51,826 bases of DNA from Streptomyces acidicola (lineage in GTDB: Bacteria > Actinomycetota > Actinomycetes > Streptomycetales > Streptomycetaceae). Where the stretch lies: contig NZ_VMNX01000037.1 of the NCBI RefSeq assembly GCF_009377235.1, positions 1 to 51,826 on the forward strand. Reading direction: 5' to 3'. The notes under the pieces were generated by a model. The model had not been told where the DNA came from. It searched no databases and worked only from the letters and a program-made list of their open reading frames with translations. Shown piece after piece: positions 45,807 to 51,826 of the stretch. A program made the translations under genes and the position numbers. Within the stretch, counting starts at the first letter, position 1. Each line of letters opens with the position of its first letter.

Positions 45807-45918
45807 CGCGCCCCTTCGGCTCGCTCACCGCTGTTCTCGGGCATGTGGTCGCCGGGCCCATGGTTGATGGGCCGCTGTGGCTTCCAGAGTGGCGTGTTCC
45901 ACCGAAAATTGAACTTGC

Positions 45919-45935
45919 GTTTCACAGAGTGAGAC
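45919..45935. promoter_or_regulatory. IclR-type operator candidate upstream of ndgR/leuC
   Basis: GTTTCAC-AGA-GTGAGAC is a 17-bp inverted repeat with one mismatched pair, 14 bp before the ndgR start. It lies in the shared region with divergent leuC, where NdgR is known to bind in S. coelicolor. Confidence 0.6.
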
Positions 45936-45949
45936 GCGAGTATCGTTGC

Positions 45950-46666
45950 ATGGACAACAGTAGCGGCGTCGGCGTACTGGACAAGGCAGCCCTTGTCCTG
46001 AGCGCTCTGGAGTCCGGTCCGGCCACCCTCGCGGGACTGGTCGCGGCGACCGGACTGGCACGACCCACGGCCCACCGGCTGGCCGTGGCGCTGGAACACC
46101 ACCGCATGGTGGCACGTGACATGCAGGGCCGTTTCATCCTCGGCCCGCGCCTGGCCGAGCTCGCCGCGGCCGCCGGCGAGGACCGTCTGCTCGCCACGGC
46201 GGGCCCGGTGCTCACCCACCTCCGTGACATCACGGGCGAGAGCGCGCAGCTCTACCGCCGCCAGGGCGACATGCGCATCTGCGTCGCGGCGGCGGAGCGG
46301 CTGTCCGGACTGCGGGACACGGTCCCGGTCGGCTCGACCCTCACGATGAAGGCGGGCTCCTCGGCCCAGATCCTGATGGCCTGGGAGGAGCCGGAGCGTC
46401 TGCACCGCGGCCTGCAGGGCGCCCGCTTCACGGCGACGGCCCTGTCGGGCGTACGGCGCCGGGGCTGGGCCCAGTCGATCGGCGAGCGCGAGCCGGGCGT
46501 CGCCTCCGTCTCGGCACCCGTGCGCGGTCCCTCGAACCGCGTGGTGGCCGCCGTCTCGGTCTCCGGCCCCATCGAGCGCCTGACGCGCCACCCGGGCCGT
46601 ATGCACGCGCAGGCGGTCATCGACGCCGCCGCCCGCCTCTCCGAGGCCCTCCGCCGCACCGGCTGA
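45950..46666 (+). CDS. ndgR: IclR-family regulator NdgR
   Basis: Transcriptional regulator of leucine and other amino-acid genes and of quorum and antibiotic responses in Streptomyces, 238 aa. The N-terminal winged helix (VLDKAALVLSALESGPATLA and GLARPTAHRLAVAL) is followed by the effector domain from about residue 80 (LRDITGESAQLYRRQGDMRI, GSTLTMKAGSSAQIL). The ATG 45950 is preferred over the open frame from 45845, which would overlap the operator. It diverges from leuCD. Confidence 0.93.
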   Translation: MDNSSGVGVLDKAALVLSALESGPATLAGLVAATGLARPTAHRLAVALEHHRMVARDMQGRFILGPRLAELAAAAGEDRLLATAGPVLTHLRDITGESAQLYRRQGDMRICVAAAERLSGLRDTVPVGSTLTMKAGSSAQILMAWEEPERLHRGLQGARFTATALSGVRRRGWAQSIGEREPGVASVSAPVRGPSNRVVAAVSVSGPIERLTRHPGRMHAQAVIDAAARLSEALRRTG

Positions 46667-46712
46667 CTCCATCTCGCACGTCAGCCACCTCTCCCCCATA
46701 CGTCACCCGGAA

Positions 46713-46850
46713 GTGGGCCGGCCTCAACGCCGCGGCAGGCCCTCTCAGGGGACAGCGCCCCGACGATCAAGTACTACCTGCGCGAAGGGCTGTTGGCGCC
46801 GGACCTCCAGGCGAACGCGATGACGACCGGGAGGGGGACGTGGAGTTGAG
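46713..46850 (+). pseudogene. Remnant of a MerR-family regulator gene
   Basis: A 45-codon frame contains SGDSAPTIKYYLREGLLAP, which is the recognition-helix and wing segment of MerR-family regulators (normally VPTIKYYLREGLLPP, near residues 10-30 of a much longer protein). The following residues are unrelated, and the frame ends at TGA 46848-46850. It sits between ndgR and the tRNA cluster, a common site of insertion and decay. Confidence 0.7.
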
Positions 46851-46879
46851 GCACCGCGACGGTGCACATCACAGAAACA

Positions 46880-46913
46880 CCGGTGGCCCTCCACCGAAGT
46901 GAAGGGCCACCGG
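46880..46913 (-). terminator. Terminator of the tRNA cluster
   Basis: CCGGTGGCCCT (46880-46890) pairs perfectly with AGGGCCACCGG (46903-46913). On the minus strand it is followed by TGTTTCTGTG and lies 7 bp beyond the last tRNA gene. Confidence 0.85.
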
Positions 46914-46919
46914 ACCGCG

Positions 46920-46992
46920 TACCCCCGACCGGATTCGAACCGGCGCTACCGCCTTGAGAGGGCGGCGTGCTAGGCCGCTACACAACGGGGGC
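46920..46992 (-). tRNA. tRNA-Glu (CTC)
   Basis: A 73-nt cloverleaf on the minus strand: acceptor GCCCCCG, D arm with TAGCGGCCTAGCA, anticodon stem CCGCC/GGCGG around CTCTCAA (anticodon CTC), and T loop GGTTCGAATCC. CCA is not encoded. It is identical in sequence to the copy at 47123-47195. Confidence 0.96.
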
Positions 46993-47020
46993 GTGGATGC
47001 TGCGTTTCCGCAGATCCGAG

Positions 47021-47092
47021 CTGGTCTACCTGGACTCGAACCAAGACTAACTGAACCAGAATCAGTCGTGCTGCCAATTACACCATAGACCA
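47021..47092 (-). tRNA. tRNA-Gln (CTG)
   Basis: A 72-nt cloverleaf: acceptor TGGTCTA/TAGACCA, anticodon loop TTCTGGT (anticodon CTG) between ACTGA and TCAGT, and T loop GGTTCGAGTCC. CCA is not encoded. Confidence 0.96.
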
Positions 47093-47122
47093 ATATGGTT
47101 TAGACCAGTCAGCGCTAGTCAG

Positions 47123-47195
47123 TACCCCCGACCGGATTCGAACCGGCGCTACCGCCTTGAGAGGGCGGCGTGCTAGGCCGCTACACAACGGGGGC
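47123..47195 (-). tRNA. tRNA-Glu (CTC)
   Basis: The same 73-nt sequence as the tRNA-Glu at 46920-46992, with anticodon CTC. CCA is not encoded. Between it and the next gene is an 87-bp spacer with no other feature. Confidence 0.96.
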
Positions 47196-47282
47196 CCTGG
47201 CGATCCTCACCCGACGACAGCCGGGTTTTGTCACCACGGTGACGGCGGGAGCTACCCGGACCGCCTTCGTGGGAAGGATCTG

Positions 47283-47355
47283 TACCCCCGACCGGATTCG
47301 AACCGGCGCTACTGCCTTGAGAGGGCAGCGTGCTAGGCCGCTACACAACGGGGGC
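47283..47355 (-). tRNA. tRNA-Glu (CTC), variant anticodon stem
   Basis: Identical to the other two tRNA-Glu copies except for a compensated change in the anticodon stem (CTGCC/GGCAG instead of CCGCC/GGCGG). The pairing is kept, so it should be functional. Confidence 0.95.
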
Positions 47356-47376
47356 TTTGCAGATGAGCTCTGCGAG

Positions 47377-47448
47377 CTGGCCTACCTGGACTCGAACCAA
47401 GACTAACTGAACCAGAATCAGTCGTGCTGCCAATTACACCATAGGCCA
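47377..47448 (-). tRNA. tRNA-Gln (CTG)
   Basis: Like the tRNA-Gln at 47021-47092 except for one compensated pair in the acceptor stem (TGGCCTA/TAGGCCA). It is the first gene of the five-tRNA cluster in the direction of transcription. Upstream on the minus strand (about 47480) TAGAAC is a possible -10. Confidence 0.95.
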
Positions 47449-47539
47449 CTGGAACGCAAGCCCCTGAGGGGATCTTGTTCTAGTTTGCGCCTCCGGTTTC
47501 CGGCCTTCCGGCCCGCTCCTCGGCGGCGCAGGAAGAACA

Positions 47540-48271
47540 TTACCCGAAGGTGGACGGCGCTCCAAAACGAGTATCGGAGCCGAGGAGCGCGGGCAGTTCG
47601 GCGAGCGAGGCGATCCGGTGGGGGCCGGCGGGGACGTCGCCGCCGGCGTGCGGGCCTTCGCGGTCGATCCAGACCGACAGCAGACCGGCGTCGGCGGCGC
47701 CCCGGCCGTCGATCTCCGGGTGGTCGCCGACGTACGCCACCTCGTGCGGCGGCAGGGCCAGTGCGGTGCAGGCGGCGTGGAAGGCCTCGGCCGCGGGCTT
47801 GTGGACGCCGAGCTCGGCGGCGCACAGCACCGTCTCGAAGCGGTCCCGCACGCCGAGGACGCGCAGCTTGCGGTCCTGCACCCGGATGGTGGAATTCGAC
47901 AGCACGGCGTGTCGGTGGCTGTCGGCGAGGGCGTCGAGGACGGGCAGGACATCGGGGAAGAGCGCCCAGGCCCCCTCGTAGTGGGCGATGTAGCGCTCGA
48001 ACCAGGCGTCGGCCTCCGCGTCGCTGAGCGGCGCGTCGAGGAAGGCCCGTACGCGGTCGCGCCGCGTGGCCTCCCAGTCGGTCTCGCCCGCGGAGAACCG
48101 CGCCCACTGCTGGTCCGTGAGCTCACGCCAGCGCAGCAGGGCCTGCTCGACGGACACGTAGCCGTCCAGCAGGCCCTCGGCGCCCAGGTGGGCGCGCATT
48201 CCGGCGCGGTCGGCCGTGGTGTAGTCGAAGAGGGTGTCGTCCACGTCCCACACCACGGCTTTGATCAGCAT
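47540..48271 (-). CDS. HAD-superfamily hydrolase
   Basis: A 243-aa HAD phosphatase. Motif I is DVDDTLFD (about 9-16), motif II SNST, motif III the Lys in GVHKP, and motif IV GDHPEIDGRGA. A helical cap occupies about 17-100. The substrate cannot be read from sequence. The start ATG 48269-48271. It lies 61 bp downstream of gltX on the same strand. Confidence 0.9.
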   Translation of the reverse strand: MLIKAVVWDVDDTLFDYTTADRAGMRAHLGAEGLLDGYVSVEQALLRWRELTDQQWARFSAGETDWEATRRDRVRAFLDAPLSDAEADAWFERYIAHYEGAWALFPDVLPVLDALADSHRHAVLSNSTIRVQDRKLRVLGVRDRFETVLCAAELGVHKPAAEAFHAACTALALPPHEVAYVGDHPEIDGRGAADAGLLSVWIDREGPHAGGDVPAGPHRIASLAELPALLGSDTRFGAPSTFG

Positions 48272-48332
48272 GACTCCGACGGTAACCCCGTCGTGTGGGA
48301 CGTGTCCTTCGGTTGACGGTGGTGGTGCGTCG

Positions 48333-49832
48333 TTACGCGGCCAGCCTCGCCAGCGCCGCGTCGATGCGCGCCAGGGTCTTCTCCTCGCCGAGGATCTCCA
48401 GGGACTCGAAGAGGGGCAGGCCGACGGTGCGGCCGGTGACGGCCACGCGGACCGGGGCCTGGGCCTTGCCGAGCTTCAGTCCGTGGGCCTCGCCGGCCGC
48501 CAGGACGGCCTCCTTGAGGGAGTCGGGCGAGGTCCAGTCGGCCGCCTGAAGCTTCTCGCGGGCCGTGCGGAGCAGCGCGTCCGAGCCCTCCTTCATGGCC
48601 TTCGTCCAGCTCGCCTCGTCGAGGACCGGCTCCGGGAGGAACAGGAAGTCGACGTTGTCGGTGATCTCCGAGAGGACCTTCAGACGGCTCTGCGCGTGCG
48701 GGGCGATCGCCTGCCACTTGGCCTCGTCGAAGTTCTCGGGCGCCCAGGGGGCGAACGGGGCCTTCAGCCAGGGGGCGCAGCGCTCGGCGAACTCCTTCAC
48801 GTCGAGCATGCGGATGTGGTCGGCGTTGATCGCCTCGCACTTCTTCAGGTCGAAGCGGGCGGGGTTGGGGTTCACGTCCGCCACGTCGAAGGCCGCGACC
48901 ATCTCGTCGATGGTGAAGACGTCCCGGTCCGCCGACAGCGACCAGCCCAGCAGGGACAGGTAGTTGAGCAGGCCCTCGGGGAGGAAGCCGCGCTCCCGGT
49001 AGAGGTTCAGCGACGACTGCGGGTCACGCTTGGAGAGCTTCTTGTTGCCCTCGCCCATGACGTACGGCAGGTGACCGAAGGACGGGATCTGCTGGGCGAT
49101 GCCGAGTTCGATCAGCGCCTTGTACAGGGCGATCTGGCGAGGGGTGGAGGAGAGCAGGTCCTCGCCGCGCAGGACGTGGGTGATCTCCATCAGGGCGTCG
49201 TCGACCGGGTTCACCAGCGTGTAGAGGGGGGCGCCGTTCGCGCGGACGATGCCGTAGTCCGGCACGTTCTCCGGGGTGAACGTCAGCTCGCCGCGGACCA
49301 GGTCCGTGAAGGTGATCGTCTCGTCGGGCATGCGGAAGCGGACGATGGGCTCGCGGCCCTGCGCCTCGTACGCCTCCACCTGCTCGGCGGTCAGCTCGCG
49401 GCAGTGGCCGTCGTAGCCGGAGGGCTTCCCGGCGGCGCGGGCGGCCTCGCGGCGCTCCTCCAGCTCGGTGGTGGTGCAGTAGCAGCGGTACGCGTGGCCG
49501 CCGTCCAGGAGCTTCTGGGCGATGTCCTTGTAGAGGTCCATCCGCTGCGACTGGCGGTACGGGGCGTGGGGGCCGCCGCTCGCGCCCGAGGCGCTGTCGA
49601 ACGCGGCGGGGCCCTCGTCCCAGTCGAAGCCCAGCCAGCGCATCGAGTCCAGGAGCTGCTCGTAGGACTCCTCGGAGTCGCGGGCCGCGTCGGTGTCCTC
49701 GATGCGGAACACGAACGTGCCGCCGGTGTGGCGGGCGTATGCCCAGTTGAACAGGGCCGTGCGGACCAGCCCCACGTGGGGGTTGCCGGTGGGCGACGGA
49801 CAGAAACGTACGCGGACGGGTGCGCTAGCCAC
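48333..49832 (-). CDS. gltX: Glutamyl-tRNA synthetase
   Basis: Class I aminoacyl-tRNA synthetase, 499 aa. It has [16 protein letters not shown] (HIGH-type motif about 18-21), the KMSKS-type KKLSKRDPQ near residue 264, and [13 protein letters not shown] in the anticodon-binding part. In actinobacteria it is usually non-discriminating: it charges both tRNA-Glu and tRNA-Gln with Glu, the latter corrected by GatCAB. The GTG 49830-49832 overlaps the end of the FAA-family gene by 8 bp. All five tRNAs in the cluster 0.9-1.4 kb downstream are its substrates. Confidence 0.96.
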   Translation of the reverse strand: MASAPVRVRFCPSPTGNPHVGLVRTALFNWAYARHTGGTFVFRIEDTDAARDSEESYEQLLDSMRWLGFDWDEGPAAFDSASGASGGPHAPYRQSQRMDLYKDIAQKLLDGGHAYRCYCTTTELEERREAARAAGKPSGYDGHCRELTAEQVEAYEAQGREPIVRFRMPDETITFTDLVRGELTFTPENVPDYGIVRANGAPLYTLVNPVDDALMEITHVLRGEDLLSSTPRQIALYKALIELGIAQQIPSFGHLPYVMGEGNKKLSKRDPQSSLNLYRERGFLPEGLLNYLSLLGWSLSADRDVFTIDEMVAAFDVADVNPNPARFDLKKCEAINADHIRMLDVKEFAERCAPWLKAPFAPWAPENFDEAKWQAIAPHAQSRLKVLSEITDNVDFLFLPEPVLDEASWTKAMKEGSDALLRTAREKLQAADWTSPDSLKEAVLAAGEAHGLKLGKAQAPVRVAVTGRTVGLPLFESLEILGEEKTLARIDAALARLAA

Positions 49833-50613
49833 GCTTGACTACCTTGTTGGTGAGAGTGCCGATGCCTTCGATGGTGACGGCGACCTCGTCGCCGACACTC
49901 AGGGGGCCGACCCCTGCCGGGGTGCCCGTGAGGATCACGTCGCCGGGGAGCAGCGTCATGGCCTCGGTGATGTTGACGATCAGGTCCTCGATGGGGTGGA
50001 TCATCTCGCTGGTGCGGCCCAGCTGGCGCTGCCCGCCGTTGACCGTGCACTGGATGGTGAGGCCGTCACTGATCGCGGTGAGGTCGAGATCGGTCTCCAC
50101 CCACGGGCCGAGCGGGCAGGAGGTGTCGAAGCCCTTGGCCCTGGCCCACTGCTTCTCGCGCTTCTGGACGTCGCGGGCGGTGACGTCGTTGGCGCAGGTG
50201 TAGCCGAAGATCACGTCCTGGACGCGCTCGCGCGGGACCTCGCGGCACATGCGGCCGATGACCACGGCCAGTTCGGCCTCGTGGTGCAGCTCGCTGGAGA
50301 ACGGCGGGTACTGGATCTCGTCGCCGGGGCCCGTCACCGCGGTGGACGGTTTGAAGAAGGCGAACGGGGCGTCGGGCACCTCGTTGCCCAGCTCCTTGGC
50401 GTGCTCGGCGTAGTTGCGGCCGAAGGCGACGACCTTGTTGGGCAGCACGGGCGGCAGCAGCCTGACCTTGCTCAGCGGGACCTTCGTACCGGAGAGCTCG
50501 AATTCCGTGAACGGGATGCCCTTGATGATGTCGAGGACGAGCTCGTCCGGCTTGTCGCCCTCGACCGCGCCGAACGCGACGTTCCCGTCGATGGAGAATC
50601 TGGCAATGCGCAC
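49825..50613 (-). CDS. Fumarylacetoacetate hydrolase (FAH)-family protein
   Basis: A 262-aa metal-dependent C-C hydrolase/decarboxylase of the FAH superfamily. Visible motifs are [16 protein letters not shown], the metal ligands in [48 protein letters not shown]. The substrate is unknown; family members include acylpyruvases and oxaloacetate decarboxylases. GTG 50611-50613 ([10 protein letters not shown]) has AGGGA upstream, and the longer frame is not family-like. It overlaps gltX by 8 bp and is probably co-transcribed with it. Confidence 0.92.
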   Translation of the reverse strand: MRIARFSIDGNVAFGAVEGDKPDELVLDIIKGIPFTEFELSGTKVPLSKVRLLPPVLPNKVVAFGRNYAEHAKELGNEVPDAPFAFFKPSTAVTGPGDEIQYPPFSSELHHEAELAVVIGRMCREVPRERVQDVIFGYTCANDVTARDVQKREKQWARAKGFDTSCPLGPWVETDLDLTAISDGLTIQCTVNGGQRQLGRTSEMIHPIEDLIVNITEAMTLLPGDVILTGTPAGVGPLSVGDEVAVTIEGIGTLTNKVVKRG

Positions 50614-50711
50614 GGGATCCCTGCGCCCCTCACTTGAGCCGGCTGGAGTCTGACGATCCAGGCTAACGCGGCGGAGGGCCGTCACCCCGCCGATTACGCC
50701 CCGCTCATGAC

Positions 50712-50754
50712 GAAGGGCGCCCGGGACGTCTCGGGGACGTTCTGGGCGCCCTTC
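50712..50754 (-). terminator. Long hairpin between the small ORF and the FAH gene
   Basis: GAAGGGCGCCC (50712-50722) pairs with GGGCGCCCTTC (50744-50754), and the centre can extend the stem with G-U pairs. It follows the small ORF's stop by 124 bp. Next to it, 50751-50780 has three tandem 10-mers beginning CTTCACA. Confidence 0.6.
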
Positions 50755-50877
50755 ACAGGGCTTCACAGCCCTTCACATTTGCGCTCGTCCGCCTGATCAC
50801 CGAATGATGGGACGCGACCGGCGAACTTCGTAGGTGTCCGGACACGCCCGCTTCGAGCGGTCGGTGACCGGCGCGCG

Positions 50878-51063
50878 CTATCCGGCGACGGCAGCCTGGA
50901 CGGGGACCTCGTCGAGGATGGTCCGCCGGGGGTTGGCGGTCTGGGCGGGGAGATCGACGGAGTGCTCCTGCTGCGGCGTCTGAAGTTCGTCGGCGTCGGC
51001 GAGATGCGCCAGAGTGGTGCGTCGCGGGTTGGCTATGGCTTGGAACAACATCGTCGTCTTCAC
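50878..51063 (-). CDS. Small protein with duplicated ANPRRT motif
   Basis: A 61-aa protein not assigned to a known family. An octapeptide occurs twice, ANPRRTTL (11-18) and ANPRRTIL (43-50), separated by an acidic, Gln-rich segment (ADADELQTPQQEHSVDLP). The two copies differ at five third codon positions that are silent and at one that changes Thr to Ile, so the motif is kept at protein level. The start is GTG 51061-51063 with GAGGT 11 nt upstream; ATG 51051-51049 is a second possibility. It faces away from the conservon gene. A RiPP-like precursor or a short binding-motif peptide are guesses; no modifying enzyme is in view. Confidence 0.7.
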   Translation of the reverse strand: MKTTMLFQAIANPRRTTLAHLADADELQTPQQEHSVDLPAQTANPRRTILDEVPVQAAVAG

Positions 51064-51662
51064 TGGTGTACGTGACCTCGCGGTTGTGGGCGCCGGACGG
51101 CCTCAAGAGCCGTCCCAGAAGCGCGGGTTGTCGGATTCGCCATCCCTGTAAAGCGTCAGGCTAAACATGCAATTCCCGGGGTAACTCGTGAAGACGGCAT
51201 GATCACCGTGTGAGTTTCCTCACTCAGCAATGGACGTTTCGGGCAATCGGGACCCTTGCTTCGCCCCGACGAAACGGACATCGCCCAACTGAAGCACGCA
51301 TTCCGCTCCTGATCATCGCGACTGGGACACGCCGCGTTGCCCTGCACCTCGCTCTCGTTTGTCCCTTATATACGCGCTCCACTTGCACTCTTGGTGACCC
51401 TTCCCTCACCCGGTGTCACGTTGAACACAGGGTCACCCATTGGCCTTGTTGGAGATCCTGCACTGTGCTGGAATTCCACGGACCGCCGCGGAGGAGACCC
51501 GGCGCACAGGGGGCGCAACGCAGCGCCAAGTGGCGGCGGGAAGGGGGAGCCAGCGCCGGTCACTTCAAGACCAATAGGGGTGTGCCTTCAAGGCGGCCCC
51601 AGACGCCGACACCGTCTCGCCGTTCACCCGGAGAGGCGCCTGGTCCAGAGGTTGCGACGCTA
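51064..51662. other. 600-bp intergenic region upstream of cvnA1
   Basis: No supported gene was found here. An open frame at 51337-51663 has low-quality composition and no conservation I recognise. The region holds TGAG-TTTCC-TCA near 51213, an AT-rich TTATATA (51365-51371), and a 9-bp inverted repeat GGTGACCCT (51393-51401) with AGGGTCACC (51429-51437) enclosing GTGT-N8-ACAC. These are probably promoter or operator elements of the two divergent genes. Confidence 0.5.
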
Positions 51663-51826
51663 GTGCAGGGACGTTTCAAGAGGGATGGCAGCGCTTCGGC
51701 GGAGCCGGAGCCGCACGGCGGGACTGGCCCCATGAAAGGCAGCTCCGCGCCCCAGCACGCCCAGAACCCGGGCCCGGCGGAGATCGGCAACAGCGGTGAA
51801 CGCTCCGGGCGCCCCGGTGCGTCCGC
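51663..51826 (+). CDS. cvnA1: Conservon sensor histidine kinase CvnA1, 5' part only
   Basis: Only 54 codons are inside the window, and the gene runs off the right end. The N-terminus (VQGRFKRDGSASAEPEPHGG) is a disordered, charged leader of the kind that opens conservon-type nitrate/nitrite-sensing kinases in Streptomyces. The recognition is from memory of that leader and of the locus order. The start is the GTG 51663 with AGAGG about 11 nt upstream. Conservons normally continue with cvnB, cvnC and cvnD, which would lie beyond this window. Confidence 0.6.
   Translation, partial: MQGRFKRDGSASAEPEPHGGTGPMKGSSAPQHAQNPGPAEIGNSGERSGRPGAS

Noticed and set aside
51337..51663. 108-codon plus-strand frame upstream of cvnA1
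   Set aside because: No motif and no good ribosome binding site; the composition changes along its length and it overlaps likely promoter dyads.

Overview
The window is a stretch of the chromosomal core of a high-GC actinomycete, almost certainly a Streptomyces. The evidence is the very GC-rich third codon positions, frequent GTG starts, GC-rich hairpins without U tracts, and Streptomyces-type genes: nsdA, a DivIVA-like coiled-coil protein, a lysine-tailed HU (HupS), ndgR and the start of a conservon-type histidine kinase. From memory, the gene order follows the S. coelicolor ffh-to-cvnA1 segment. No database was searched, so gene names rest on recognised motifs and synteny.

Layout, left to right. 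0.4-6.4 kb (minus): ffh, then the nitrogen operon amtB-glnK-glnD with a four-block GlnR-type site upstream. 6.7-10.7 kb: nsdA, a prim-pol-like protein on plus, and ftsY. 11.0-13.5 kb: an LLM-class flavin oxidoreductase and a glucose-permease-like transporter (glcP). 13.8-18.4 kb (minus): smc, a 67-aa coiled-coil protein and acylphosphatase. 18.5-20.0 kb (plus): a membrane-anchored CAP-domain protein and an HxlR regulator under a large inverted repeat. 20.0-27.5 kb (minus): mutM, rnc, rpmF, a DUF177 protein, a DivIVA-like protein, coaD, rsmD and recG. 27.7-32.5 kb (plus): an Hsp90-family ATPase translationally coupled to a 1003-aa TPR protein, sitting inside an otherwise minus-strand block. 32.6-36.7 kb: a DAK2-domain kinase, rpmB, thiD and thiL. 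37.1-41.1 kb: a stand-alone Lrp/AsnC ligand domain, a DUF3515 lipoprotein, ddl, gpsA and plsC. 41.3-43.3 kb: cofC, a 67-aa protein, hupS and a 76-aa protein. 43.7-46.7 kb: leuD-leuC with divergent ndgR. 46.7-50.6 kb: a MerR-family gene remnant, five tRNA genes (three Glu, two Gln), a HAD hydrolase, gltX and an FAA-family hydrolase. 50.9-51.8 kb: a small protein with a duplicated ANPRRT motif and the 5' end of cvnA1.

Most genes are housekeeping: SRP targeting (ffh, ftsY), nitrogen sensing (amtB-glnK-glnD), chromosome organisation (smc, hupS), RNA and ribosome functions (rnc, rpmF, rpmB, rsmD), repair (mutM, recG), cofactors (coaD, thiD, thiL, cofC), lipid and wall precursors (gpsA, plsC, ddl), leucine synthesis with its IclR regulator, and glutamyl-tRNA supply (gltX beside its own tRNA substrates). 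The least explained parts are the Hsp90/TPR pair, the duplicated-motif peptide next to cvnA1, several perfect dyads upstream of genes, and composite repeats beside recG and ddl. No CRISPR array, transposase, integrase or prophage gene was seen.
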